Positions 9,514 through 18,497 of a DNA stretch of 64,000 bases are shown in pieces. The first letter of the stretch is position 1, and each line of letters opens with the position of its first letter. Where the stretch lies: assembly GCA_006503475.1 (NCBI GenBank), contig RSEH01000047.1:62001-126000 (forward strand). The letters run 5' to 3'. The position numbers were made by a program, and so were the translations under genes. Origin of the DNA: Stentor roeselii (Eukaryota > Ciliophora > Heterotrichea > Heterotrichida > Stentoridae). The notes under the pieces are model-generated. The model ran no database searches. It saw only the letters and a program-made list of their open reading frames with translations, and was not told the DNA's origin.

Positions 9514-11388
9514 TTAAGCAATAATTACAGATTCAGAATGTGTATCATCCTCTTTCAACAAATGACTAGGCAATGACTGTCTCGGAGGGTTAGACTTCGA
9601 AAGTCTCGGTCCAATGCGTCCATCCCTCAAGCTAAGTCTCGCTTCAGCCTTAGGAACAATCTGAAACGCGTTGATCATTTCTTTCCTCACAAGTAGTCCA
9701 TCCTTTTCCGATATTTTCATGAAAATTCTCAGATTATTTTTTTCTTTAACCTGATTCCAAAGGTAAAAAGCGTCAGCCTTGACAGAAGCAAACTGACTGT
9801 ACTTGACCGAGTTTTCAATTCCATGAAGGTTACCGTTAGTGAAGTGCGAGTAAAGCCTTTTGTATTCAAGTTCGATCCCAGTCGGCATTTTTTCCTCTCC
9901 ATTCAAAACATCTTCATTTTGAACGAGTAACTTGATATGTTCAAGTTCCATTCTTTTCAGGTATTTAAACATGACGATATCTCCTTTCGCGATGTTTTTA
10001 GGAGTCTTTCCATCAGAGTTCTTCACAAAAGCCAAGGCGCCGGCTTGAATAAGAGCGACAACAGTTTTAAAATTTCCACTTTGGGCTGCAAGGTGAAGAG
10101 GACTCCAGCTGTTTTTCCCTCCAAGACAGTTGAAGTCAAATAATTCTTTTCCACTTTGCTTGAGTTGATGATTTTTTCTGCCAGCCCATCGAATTGCTGA
10201 GGTCTGACCTTTTCTTGCAGCGATGTGAAGAGCAGTCCAGTTATCATTATTTACCTGATTAACAGGAAGTCCAGAGTTGACAAGCATGTCAGCGATAAGA
10301 GAGTTTTTATGTTTATGCTTCTTGAAAATACTCATCAAATGATGCAGACAAGAGTTGCCGTTGTTGTCAGATGAAAATGAAAATTGTTTAGACTTTAAGA
10401 TTTCTTTAACAATCCAAAGTTCTGACTTGACAACGGCCAGGTTTAAAGGACATCCAAAAAGACCTCCTCCTGAATTCGGATTTGCTCCAGCTTCGAGTAA
10501 TAATTTACTGCCCTGGATGTTGTTTTCTCTTAAAGCTGACACTAAAGGCGAGCACTCGTCGATATCCTGCAGGTTTAAATCGCACCCGGCCTTGATGAGG
10601 CCAGAAAGGACGCCCAAGTCACCGTTGATTGCCGCTAAATGAACCAAGTTACGATTACGAAGGTCAGTTTTGTTAAGATCAAAGTCGTTATCACTAAAAA
10701 CATACAAAAATTCATCAAGAGCTAAAAAATCAAAGCCTTTAGAGAACTTGTAAATAAGAAGTCCTTTCAACTCCCAAAGTTTCCCTTGTTTTTCAGTCCC
10801 TTTTAAAAACTTGGTGCAGACAGGTGAGATGTAATGCATCCATTCTAAAGTAATTTCTTGTAAAGTCTCAATTTGGCCTATTTTGCAAGGAATTCTCCAA
10901 AAATCGTTTTTGTGAAGATGTAAAGTTTTAAGACTCTTCAAATTTCCTAATTCAATCGGCAGGTCTTGAATGTGGTTTTCAGCGAATGATAAAAAAGTCA
11001 GGCCTTTCAAGTTTTGAATACTTTTCGGAACTGAAAACAAAGAATTGAAACCAAGAGTTAAAACGACTAAAGGCAAATCGAAGATTTCATTTGGAATACT
11101 CGAAATGTTGTTGTGGTCAAGTCTTAGCACTGACAAGTTTTTCAGAAGAGAAATTTGATCTGAAATGTAGTCAAGCTTGTTGTTTCGCAGGTCTAAACAT
11201 TGAAGGTTCGAAAGGGAAAAGATTCCTGTCTGCTCGATGCTTGTTAGTTCTTTTTCACGGATCTCAAGATTTTGAATCCTGCAAGAATTTTCTTGTAAAA
11301 GCTGAGCGTCGAGAGATGAAAACTGAGAATCTTTCAAGGTGAGTGAACCGTTCATTATTGATAGTTCACGACTTGCTGCCTGGGACAT
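9514..11388 (-). CDS. Leucine-rich-repeat plus ankyrin-repeat protein
   Basis: 624 aa. Residues about 30-190 hold leucine-rich repeats of the LxxLxLxxNxL type (LQCLDLRNNKL, LSVLRLDHNNI, LKTLHLHKNDF). Residues about 240-480 hold ankyrin repeats (NRNLVHLAAINGDLGVL, WTALHIAARKGQTSAI, WSPLHLAAQSGNFKTV). The C-terminal 140 residues are charged and unassigned. Both modules are protein-binding scaffolds and no catalytic domain is visible. The start codon lies one base after the stop of the small ORF upstream. Confidence 0.9.
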   Translation of the reverse strand: MSQAASRELSIMNGSLTLKDSQFSSLDAQLLQENSCRIQNLEIREKELTSIEQTGIFSLSNLQCLDLRNNKLDYISDQISLLKNLSVLRLDHNNISSIPNEIFDLPLVVLTLGFNSLFSVPKSIQNLKGLTFLSFAENHIQDLPIELGNLKSLKTLHLHKNDFWRIPCKIGQIETLQEITLEWMHYISPVCTKFLKGTEKQGKLWELKGLLIYKFSKGFDFLALDEFLYVFSDNDFDLNKTDLRNRNLVHLAAINGDLGVLSGLIKAGCDLNLQDIDECSPLVSALRENNIQGSKLLLEAGANPNSGGGLFGCPLNLAVVKSELWIVKEILKSKQFSFSSDNNGNSCLHHLMSIFKKHKHKNSLIADMLVNSGLPVNQVNNDNWTALHIAARKGQTSAIRWAGRKNHQLKQSGKELFDFNCLGGKNSWSPLHLAAQSGNFKTVVALIQAGALAFVKNSDGKTPKNIAKGDIVMFKYLKRMELEHIKLLVQNEDVLNGEEKMPTGIELEYKRLYSHFTNGNLHGIENSVKYSQFASVKADAFYLWNQVKEKNNLRIFMKISEKDGLLVRKEMINAFQIVPKAEARLSLRDGRIGPRLSKSNPPRQSLPSHLLKEDDTHSESVIIA

Positions 11389-11389
11389 A

Positions 11390-11611
11390 TTATTTAAGAG
11401 GTACTGGAAAATTGTTAGTGCAGGAATAGAGGAAATTTAGTTTTGGATGAATTGGTATTGATAAGATTTGTTTTTTTAGAAGATGAATGTGGTCTGATGG
11501 ATTAGGATGATACTGAATTGGTGAAGCATTTTTTTCTATTGGAGATTTGGCATCTATGTATTTAGCAGTCGCTTTCAACGACTTTTTGTATTTCAAGTAG
11601 TCAAATCGCAT
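11390..11611 (-). CDS. Possible small gene (73 aa), unknown
   Basis: ATG-started frame of 73 codons, basic and polar, no recognisable domain. Its TAA stop is followed by a single base and then the ATG of the LRR-ankyrin gene. I looked for a 15-nt GT..AG intron that would join the two and found none spanning the stop. It may be a real small gene, an upstream ORF in the leader of the LRR-ankyrin mRNA, or chance. Confidence 0.4.
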   Translation of the reverse strand: MRFDYLKYKKSLKATAKYIDAKSPIEKNASPIQYHPNPSDHIHLLKKQILSIPIHPKLNFLYSCTNNFPVPLK

Positions 11612-11686
11612 GACTTTATTGTCTCTTCAGAAATTTTCAAGTTAATCATCAATTTATTCAGTTTCAGTAGAATTTTCTGCTTTTTT

Positions 11687-12082
11687 TTAAGATTTTTGAA
11701 ATAGTTTTATGCAGGTTTTGCTTATGTTTTTAGTTTCCTTCCAGAACTCAGACTCAGGACTTTCCTTCAAGGCAGAAACAATCATTCCCTGTCGTAGGTC
11801 AAGAAGAAGGTCTTTAAACTCAAGTAAAAACCCGCAAAGCTCTGAAAAAATATTTGAAAGTCGCTCTGGGTCTTGTTTTCGATAGCAACGCGAATTTCAA
11901 CTTATTTTTAAAAGATCGGTTTTTCTATTAGAGAGGAAATTTTCAGCTGACTATTTCGGAATAACGATGGGTAATCTTTTCTTTTGTTGGTGAGTTTGGA
12001 AGGTAAGAGGTTGGTTTTGTTGTTTTTTTTGCACTTGGTTGAAAACTTGCTTTTTATTTGGCATGAGAAAAGATTTCGACAT
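11687..12082 (-). CDS. Candidate gene with one 15-nt intron and an in-frame TGA
   Basis: One frame runs from ATG (12080-12082) to TAA (11687-11689). Exon 1 is 39 codons, basic and Gln-rich. A TAG then falls inside an exact 15-nt GTTATTCCGAAATAG at 11951-11965, which fits the window's intron rule and keeps frame. After the intron, 17 codons follow to a TGA at 11897-11899. The same frame then continues with convincing coding character for about 70 codons (RLSNIFSELCGFLLEFKDLL). The TGA cannot be removed by a 15- or 16-nt GT..AG intron; a 30-nt GT..AG would remove it. Options: two small genes, a nonsense mutation, a base error or an unusual intron. No family recognised. Confidence 0.4.
11951..11965 (-). 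other. Candidate 15-nt intron
   Basis: Sense sequence GTTATTCCGAAATAG. Removal deletes an in-frame TAG and joins two stretches in the same frame. It matches the length and the GT..AG ends of the three well-supported introns in this window. Support is weaker because the host gene is unrecognised. Confidence 0.5.
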
Positions 12083-12354
12083 TATTCTTGTGTGAAATGA
12101 ATTTGGAGGTTGGAGTTTCTGTTAAGGTTAATCTGAATTTTTGCTTTTCCATTTATTTTGCAGGGGTTAAATAAATGCAAGGTTTTAGTTGGTGATAAGG
12201 GTTGGATTATTATATTTTTTATTAGGGTGTTTTTGGGTTTTTATGGAAAGGATTAGATTTCAGGATTGATTGGATTAAATATTTGGATTGAACTTTATTA
12301 ATATTCTAGTAAATTTGATAAATTATTAAAATGTGCAGCTGATGTTTATTTATA
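12083..12354. other. Intergenic spacer, G/T-rich on the + strand
   Basis: No gene seen on either strand. The + strand is rich in G and T and poor in C. It then changes abruptly to A/C-rich at the start of the gene at 12355. It probably holds the divergent 5' flanks of the minus-strand candidate and the plus-strand gene. No promoter motif could be named. Confidence 0.6.
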
Positions 12355-12783
12355 ATGACTACCTGGAGATACAGTGGAAATAACAAAGTATCACTAAAAC
12401 AAAAATTACTCACCCATGAAGAGTTCAACTTCACTAACAAATATTTGTGGAAACTTCCTGAAATTAGCTCTAAGTTTAAATCAATCAGTCCTGTTTTTTC
12501 ACCTTCTCGGATTAGGGATTATGAAAACTTGAGAACAAGAAAAAGTGTTTATTCTAATTTTTCAGGGGACCAGGAAAAAATGCCTCAACTGAAAATCATT
12601 GAATCCTGTCTTAATGAAAAACCTCCTCACTTTTTAATAGAAGGTACACAAAAAGTTTATACAAAGCAGTATTTTCGTAAAACCTTTCTAGAAAAAATCA
12701 GATTCCCAAAACAAACTCCTCAAAAAGTACGAAAAGTCAGCGCCTCCAACGACACAGAGTTGGATGCCTGGGAAAATGACTAA
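12355..12783 (+). CDS. Small basic protein, unknown
   Basis: 142 aa from ATG to TAA, basic with scattered aromatic residues. It contains SPVFSPSRIRDYENL and a Lys/Arg-rich C-terminal third, and ends acidic (DTELDAWEND). No membrane segment, signal peptide or recognised domain. The next gene starts 145 bp downstream on the same strand. Confidence 0.65.
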   Translation: MTTWRYSGNNKVSLKQKLLTHEEFNFTNKYLWKLPEISSKFKSISPVFSPSRIRDYENLRTRKSVYSNFSGDQEKMPQLKIIESCLNEKPPHFLIEGTQKVYTKQYFRKTFLEKIRFPKQTPQKVRKVSASNDTELDAWEND

Positions 12784-12928
12784 TTTATAAGACCCTATAA
12801 ATAAATATAGAAAAATTAAATAAATTCTTGAAACTATCTCAACTTCAAATCTTAAAATATCAAATAATTCACTATATCCAATTTCCTTTGAGTTATTAAA
12901 AACTTCAAACATTTTTCTTAATTTAAAT

Positions 12929-15022
12929 ATGACAAGTCCGATACGAGACTACACAATGATCCGAAGTCGACTCGAAACTGACGCTTATAACCCGGTACTA
13001 GTCGAAGACTTAATCAACGGGCTCAACGACTGGAGATCAGTGCAAGAAATAGTCCGTTTAACTTTTAAAGCTTTATCCGATGTGGTCAAGTCCCAAGGGG
13101 CAACGATTAAAGAACTTGAACTGCAACTTCCAACAAAGGCTTCAAAATGTGAGATTTCTTCATGTTTATCAATGAAAACTTCTTTCAATGAAGTTTCAAG
13201 ATCAATCTCAGAACTCAAATCTTCAGTTGAAAGCAAAATGAATATTGATGATGTTTACTCTATTGTTGAGGAAAAGGTATCTAGAGCTGACCTTCAGTTT
13301 TTACTTGGTAGTAAGGCTAGCTATGAAGAACTACGGTCTAGTCTTACTGAAAAGGCTGATCTGCGTGAAGTTCAGTCAGAAATAAGAGCTTTAAGAGCGG
13401 TTTTAGAGGAAATGAACGAAGAAAACTATCGCAAGTTCTCTCAATGTGCCAGCAAAAGAGACCTTCAACAACTCGAAGAACTAGTCGAGGCCAAAGTTTC
13501 AAAGGAAGAGATGAATGAGCTCCTAGAAGAAAAAGCAAACAAGCAAAGCGTTGCAAATGCTCTTCATAGAAAAGCAAACAAAGTCGATATCGAACCTATT
13601 CTCGCTAACAAGGCTGAAATATCCGAACTAAACAGTTTATCAGAAAGCATAAAAGAAATCTACTCACAACTTTCCTTGAAACCAGACAAAAGTGAAGTCA
13701 ACAAGTTTTTATCCTACGAGTCAGGAAAAAAAGTTGACAGAAACGACCTAGAAAGCAGTCTAATCACCATTCAAAACTCTCAAAGAGACTCAGAATCCCG
13801 AACCATGTCATTTATCTCAAAACTAGAAAGCTACTCAACCAACTTAAAAAACAAAATCGAAGAACTTCAAAACACTTTACTTTCAACTCTCTCAAAAAAA
13901 GCTGACCTACGAGACCTTGAAAAAATGTCTCTAATCTCAAGTAAAAAAGCAGAAATCGACCAAATAAACCTTCTTCAAAGTGACCTTAAAGAACAAGGCC
14001 AGTCTTTAAAATACGAATGTCTCAACATCCAAGAAGCCTTCAGCGAAAGACACTCAAAACTCGAGCAATCTCTTCGCATCATTCAAGGCGACCTTGCAAA
14101 AATGAATGAAAGTATCAGACTAGTCTCAGAAAACTCCCGCGCTCACATCGAAGAAGGTGTTAAATCAGTTCACTCTTACACAGGAAATAAACTAGAAGAA
14201 GTAAAAGTCCTTCGACAAGAACTTGACAGGGTGTATCGAGAACTGGCTGAAGTAAAACATTCAGCTCTCGACAGGTCAGACTTCAAAAAGTCAATCGAGT
14301 CTAAAGTCGACTCAAGAGACCTTCGAGAATTCATGGACAAGACTTTAAGAGACCTGACAAGGCAACTTCAAGGAACTTCAGAAGACTTAAAGGACCTTGT
14401 CCTTAGAAAAGAAAAAGAACTCATAATGTTAATTGATAAAAAGCCTAATGTCCATGAAATTAACAGCTTGTTTTTAGAAAGCAAACATAAAAGTTTCATG
14501 GAAGCTGAAAAAGAATCTTTTAGTAAGGGAAGTGAAATTGTTTCTAGGGAAATTTCTAGAGCCAAGTATGAAATTGATGATAGACTCTCGGTTTTCATGC
14601 GTGATCAGAACTTGCTCAATGAAATGATTTGTGCGGAAAATTGTGTTGCTAGGTGGCTTTGGAGGTCTGGAGATACTCGAGGTGTTGCTGTTCCTTGGGA
14701 ATTTGAAAGTGTTAATACTTGTCCTGAAAATTTCTTGTGGGAAAGTGGAAGTACTAGTGTTGTTGCTGTTGCCTCAGGACTTTATGAAGTGTTTTTTGCG
14801 GTTTTCACTTGGAAACAACCTAGGATTGAGTTGCTGGTTAATGGAGAACCTGTGTTTTTAGATTATCAGAGTACTGGGAAGGTTTGGGGAAGACACTCGG
14901 ATGGGTGTATTGTTCCAGCAAGTGTTCATGATTTTATTACTTTACCTGCTAAAGCCAGAATCTCTCTAACATACTCCGGAGAAGCAGGAGCAGAAGGAGT
15001 TCTAGGCCTAAAAAAGCTATAA
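12929..15022 (+). CDS. Long coiled-coil protein with C1q-like C-terminal domain
   Basis: 697 aa. Residues about 50-550 are coiled coil built on a degenerate repeat, K-A/P-x-x-x-E/D-L/V (LQLPTKASKCEI, LGSKASYEEL, LTEKADLREV, LEEKANKQSV, LHRKANKVDI, LSKKADLRDL). Residues about 570-697 form a separate beta-rich domain with many Gly, Trp and Val (CVARWLWRSGDTRGVAVPW, GLYEVFFAVFTWKQP, HDFITLPAKARISLTYSG). Its strand pattern recalls the C1q/TNF jelly roll that follows coiled coils in intracellular ciliate proteins. No signal peptide, so an internal, perhaps cortical or ciliary, filament role is inferred. The family name is unknown to me. Confidence 0.85.
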   Translation: MTSPIRDYTMIRSRLETDAYNPVLVEDLINGLNDWRSVQEIVRLTFKALSDVVKSQGATIKELELQLPTKASKCEISSCLSMKTSFNEVSRSISELKSSVESKMNIDDVYSIVEEKVSRADLQFLLGSKASYEELRSSLTEKADLREVQSEIRALRAVLEEMNEENYRKFSQCASKRDLQQLEELVEAKVSKEEMNELLEEKANKQSVANALHRKANKVDIEPILANKAEISELNSLSESIKEIYSQLSLKPDKSEVNKFLSYESGKKVDRNDLESSLITIQNSQRDSESRTMSFISKLESYSTNLKNKIEELQNTLLSTLSKKADLRDLEKMSLISSKKAEIDQINLLQSDLKEQGQSLKYECLNIQEAFSERHSKLEQSLRIIQGDLAKMNESIRLVSENSRAHIEEGVKSVHSYTGNKLEEVKVLRQELDRVYRELAEVKHSALDRSDFKKSIESKVDSRDLREFMDKTLRDLTRQLQGTSEDLKDLVLRKEKELIMLIDKKPNVHEINSLFLESKHKSFMEAEKESFSKGSEIVSREISRAKYEIDDRLSVFMRDQNLLNEMICAENCVARWLWRSGDTRGVAVPWEFESVNTCPENFLWESGSTSVVAVASGLYEVFFAVFTWKQPRIELLVNGEPVFLDYQSTGKVWGRHSDGCIVPASVHDFITLPAKARISLTYSGEAGAEGVLGLKKL

Positions 15023-15063
15023 ATATCTCTAACCCACTCAATAATAACTCCCACCATAAAAGA

Positions 15064-15915
15064 ATGGAAGAAAACCTGATCCACGGTCTATCAGGAGGAA
15101 TCTCCTCGATAGTCTCAACCGCAGTAGTTCATCCATTCGAGTCAATGCGAGTGAAGATGCAATCCGAGCAATCAAGTGTTTATTTCCTGAGTTACCTTTT
15201 AAAAATCTACAAAGAAGAAGGATTAAAAGGTATTTACGCTGGTTTCGGTGTAAACATCGCACAAGTGGCAACATCTTACGCGATATACTTTTTCAGTTAC
15301 CAGCACATAAAGCGAATTATATCAAAAGGAAAGATGAAGCTAACGATATCAGGCGACGCTTATGCGAGTTTCCTGGCAAGTGCAGTGGTTATCATAATCC
15401 TAAGTCCTCTTTGGACAATCAGCACAAGGCTCGTCAAGGACAAATCAAAGAGTTTCTGGGCAGTGACAAAACAAATATACAACAATGAAGGCCTTTCAGG
15501 TTTCTTCAAAGGTGCAACAATGAGCCTGGTGCTGACAATGAACCCAGTGATTCAGTACACTTGTTACGAGTATCTTAAGAAGAGGTACCAACAGTCAGCC
15601 TTTGTTGCTCATTTCTTGTTTGGAGCAGTTGCTAAGTTCGTGGCGACTCTTTTGACATACCCCATGCAGACCATCAGGACAAGGCTTCAGTTGAATGAAA
15701 AGGAAAATCGCTCTATTTGGGATGATTTCAGAGAAATTATGATGAAAGATAGGAAAACTTTGTTGAATGATTTTATTGCGAGTTATAATGGGTTCTTTTC
15801 AAAGTGTGTTCAGACTGTTCTTAACTCTGCTATTATTTTGTCTTTACATGAAAAAATCACTGGGTACTTGATGATGAGAATACTAAAGGTGCCTCAAGTT
15901 AAAATAATTAAGTAG
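15064..15915 (+). CDS. SLC25-family carrier, peroxisomal ATP-carrier-like
   Basis: 283 aa in three about 95-residue repeats, each with the carrier signature Px[DE]xx[KR] or a variant: HPFESMRVKM in repeat 1, SPLWTISTRL in repeat 2 and YPMQTIRTRL in repeat 3. Six membrane segments fit. The degenerate second and third signatures and the compact ends resemble SLC25A17/PMP34, which exchanges ATP, CoA and related nucleotides across the peroxisomal membrane. A mitochondrial nucleotide or folate carrier is the alternative. It starts 41 bp after the previous stop and is convergent with the radial spoke gene, 4 bp apart. Confidence 0.88.
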   Translation: MEENLIHGLSGGISSIVSTAVVHPFESMRVKMQSEQSSVYFLSYLLKIYKEEGLKGIYAGFGVNIAQVATSYAIYFFSYQHIKRIISKGKMKLTISGDAYASFLASAVVIIILSPLWTISTRLVKDKSKSFWAVTKQIYNNEGLSGFFKGATMSLVLTMNPVIQYTCYEYLKKRYQQSAFVAHFLFGAVAKFVATLLTYPMQTIRTRLQLNEKENRSIWDDFREIMMKDRKTLLNDFIASYNGFFSKCVQTVLNSAIILSLHEKITGYLMMRILKVPQVKIIK

Positions 15916-15919
15916 TTAT

Positions 15920-17290
15920 CTAGCTATCGTCTCCTGGATTCTCGTCTGACTCTTTTGGCTCTTCTGGCTTAGTCTCTGGGTATGGCTCTTGGAACTCATC
16001 TTTTTCGGAAGGCTCGTCGAGGATCACTGGAGGGCTTATTGGGTAGACTCTTTCGGTTTCTACTTTTAGACCGTAGCCTAGGTAGAAGTGCATCCAACGA
16101 TCGTTTTGTTGGACTATTGATACACCTGGCCACCAGAGACTTTTGAGAACGTTGACTGCGAAAGTGTATTTACCTTTTTTAGGTGGCTTTTCTGTGTATT
16201 CCTGAACATCTCCAACATATCTATAAACCCACGCCCTTCCGAGTCCAGGAACTTCCCTATCCTTACTAATAGCTTTAAGTCTTTCCTCAAAAGGATCCTG
16301 TTCAATCTGCCTAGCCTTAAGCACTTCAACATCAATATCAGCATCATCAGGTACTTCCGGTTCCATATGAACAATTCTGGCACATTTCAAGATACCCTGA
16401 TGCAGATGTACCCAGTTATTCAAATCCTTGAGTTGATGTGTCTGTAAATAATTCGGTTCTTCTTCATTTTCAATTTCCATCGGGTTATCCTCAACAGTTT
16501 TATGCAGTCCTCTCGGTTCCAAATAAGTAGAATGAGTGATTCTTGCAATCTGAGCACGAAGATACTCTTTTTCCTTTCCCGGGAAATGCGGGTTAGACAC
16601 AATAGTCGTATTAAGATTCCCGGTGAATAATTTCCTAATCTTCCTAGCGACTTTAATCTGCTCAGGAGTGACATCAGGGAGTTCGACCCATGCATTAAAA
16701 ACCGAGTCAGTCACCCAGTAAGTGAACTGATTAACCCCCTCGCCTCTTTTTTCAAAGTCAGAAGGTCTTTCTTCCTCTTCCGGTGCTTCTCCAACTCCTT
16801 CAACAACATAATAATCCTTCTGACTTCCGAGGATCTTTCCCCAGAAGCGAATGTCCTTCGCTGATTTTTCCTTTACAAGTCTTTTTAAAGCTTGTCGAAG
16901 TCTCCAACATTCTTCTTCGCCCAGGTCAATCCCAGCCCAGCGGAGAAGATGCCGGTCTTCCATGATGTCGAGAATTGCGGGGAGCGGGTCAGGGGCTACT
17001 TCAACCTGGACGCCTTCGTCGTTTTCTTCTTTCGGTCGGTCAATCAATTTCTGCTCTAGGACCGAATGAGTGATTAGACTGTCGAGGTCTGCCTTTGGAA
17101 TCGTTTTTGAATGCAAGTAACTGAAACCGTGTTTCTTGATGTCCAATGAAAGAAGTTCAAGCTTGTCTAGACCTTGGCTTGGGTTGTCGTATATTAACTG
17201 AGAAAAGACTTCTTGGAGCTGGTCCATTACTGATTTTCCTTTCTCGCCTCGGGAGGACTGCAGGAAGTTTTTTAGCTCTTGCACAGACAT
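15920..17290 (-). CDS. RSPH4A: Radial spoke head protein 4/6
   Basis: 456 aa. Family blocks are visible in order: an acidic middle region followed by FWGKILGSQKDYYVVEG, then VNQFTYWVTDSVFNAWVELPDVTP, LFTGNLNTTIVSNPHFPGKE, YLRAQIARITHSTYLEPRG, and late WVYRYVGDVQEY. These are the hallmarks of RSP4/RSP6 (RSPH4A/RSPH6A), which form the radial spoke head of motile 9+2 cilia and relay signals from the central pair to dynein. The tail is acidic and Pro-rich. It is divergent from the next gene with only 15 bp between start codons. Confidence 0.95.
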   Translation of the reverse strand: MSVQELKNFLQSSRGEKGKSVMDQLQEVFSQLIYDNPSQGLDKLELLSLDIKKHGFSYLHSKTIPKADLDSLITHSVLEQKLIDRPKEENDEGVQVEVAPDPLPAILDIMEDRHLLRWAGIDLGEEECWRLRQALKRLVKEKSAKDIRFWGKILGSQKDYYVVEGVGEAPEEEERPSDFEKRGEGVNQFTYWVTDSVFNAWVELPDVTPEQIKVARKIRKLFTGNLNTTIVSNPHFPGKEKEYLRAQIARITHSTYLEPRGLHKTVEDNPMEIENEEEPNYLQTHQLKDLNNWVHLHQGILKCARIVHMEPEVPDDADIDVEVLKARQIEQDPFEERLKAISKDREVPGLGRAWVYRYVGDVQEYTEKPPKKGKYTFAVNVLKSLWWPGVSIVQQNDRWMHFYLGYGLKVETERVYPISPPVILDEPSEKDEFQEPYPETKPEEPKESDENPGDDS

Positions 17291-17305
17291 TTATAGGGCG
17301 GATAA

Positions 17306-18403
17306 ATGAACACTTTTAGAATTGTCTTTGCCTTTGGATTCGCTGTGGCGACTTTGATTATGGATCAAGAGGTGCAGTTGGAACTTACTGTTGAACAGGT
17401 CTCAGGAACGGACTTTGAGAGCACTATGACTATCAATGGAGTTGAATATCTTTCTATATGTGACTGTTCGTCACCGAAGTACACAGAAGAAGTATCTGTT
17501 AAATGTGCACCTGATACCATCACACTCACTCAAGACAAGCAGGGCGAAGGAGCGACTCTTGAAGAAATGGAAGAAAAGTTAGCGAATTCTGATTTTCCAT
17601 TCGTTTCAGCTCTTAAGAGTTCGTTTAGATGTGTTGATGGAAGAATTACGGAACAGTCTCTGTTTGCTTTGGGAGGAGACTTTGGAGAATTCGCTCTTGC
17701 GTTGTTGGTTTATGAAGATATGAGTGGAAAACGACTAGATAAAAAACAAGTTAAGACATATTTAAACGAGTATGTCGAATGGATGGAACAGGATTATTTT
17801 TATTGGTGCATGGATGATGAAGCCACGAATTATGTGGAAAGTGAAATTGGATTAGAAGGAATTGATTTTACTGACCCCAGGGATGATATTGAAAGTGAGA
17901 TGTTGAAACTTTTGGTGAAACCTGAAGCGATTGGAGATCTTCATATTAAAAATCTGATACTTTATTATGAGAAGTACTCTGCAAGGATTGAAGCTGTTCA
18001 GATGCTGATTCAGGCTTACTATGAATTACTTTGGGATAAGGAAAACTCTGTCAATCAATACATAACTTTAGAAACTCTTCCTGGAAGTCATAATGAAACT
18101 GCCTGGCTGGAAGTCAGAAGCATTCAAGAATGCTTCACTTTAGAGGTTGCCCCTGTAGTCATTCCAAGAGATGGTGACAAGACCCAACTCAGTTGTTTTG
18201 TTTATCATTATGATGGAGTTCTAATCAAGAGAAACTCGATTTCCTTGTTTTTCGCTGAAGTAATCGCCAAAGAACAAGACGGAATCACCACAGAAAAGTT
18301 CTACAGCAGGATGAACCATCACGGGAACTTATTTTTAGACGAAACAGGAAGTATCATTGCAGGAAATCTGCCGTTTTACACAGCAAACTTTGAAAATAAG
18401 TGA
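17306..18403 (+). CDS. Secreted or lumenal protein, unknown
   Basis: 365 aa. The N terminus is a plausible signal peptide (MNTFRIVFAFGFAVATLIM). The mature part is acidic, with paired cysteines near the start (LSICDCSSPKY, SVKCAPDT) and two regions: a helical middle (about 130-245) and a beta-rich end with charged turns. No transmembrane helix after the signal and no ER-retention motif. Not recognised. The start codon lies 15 bp from that of the radial spoke gene, so the two probably share a promoter, part of which must lie inside a coding region. Confidence 0.75.
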   Translation: MNTFRIVFAFGFAVATLIMDQEVQLELTVEQVSGTDFESTMTINGVEYLSICDCSSPKYTEEVSVKCAPDTITLTQDKQGEGATLEEMEEKLANSDFPFVSALKSSFRCVDGRITEQSLFALGGDFGEFALALLVYEDMSGKRLDKKQVKTYLNEYVEWMEQDYFYWCMDDEATNYVESEIGLEGIDFTDPRDDIESEMLKLLVKPEAIGDLHIKNLILYYEKYSARIEAVQMLIQAYYELLWDKENSVNQYITLETLPGSHNETAWLEVRSIQECFTLEVAPVVIPRDGDKTQLSCFVYHYDGVLIKRNSISLFFAEVIAKEQDGITTEKFYSRMNHHGNLFLDETGSIIAGNLPFYTANFENK

Positions 18404-18497
18404 AAGATGTTGAATGGCATTTTATAAGATAAGTAGATTTACAAGAACTATTCTAAATCTTCAATTAATATTAATTCACAAATTTCTACTAAATAAT

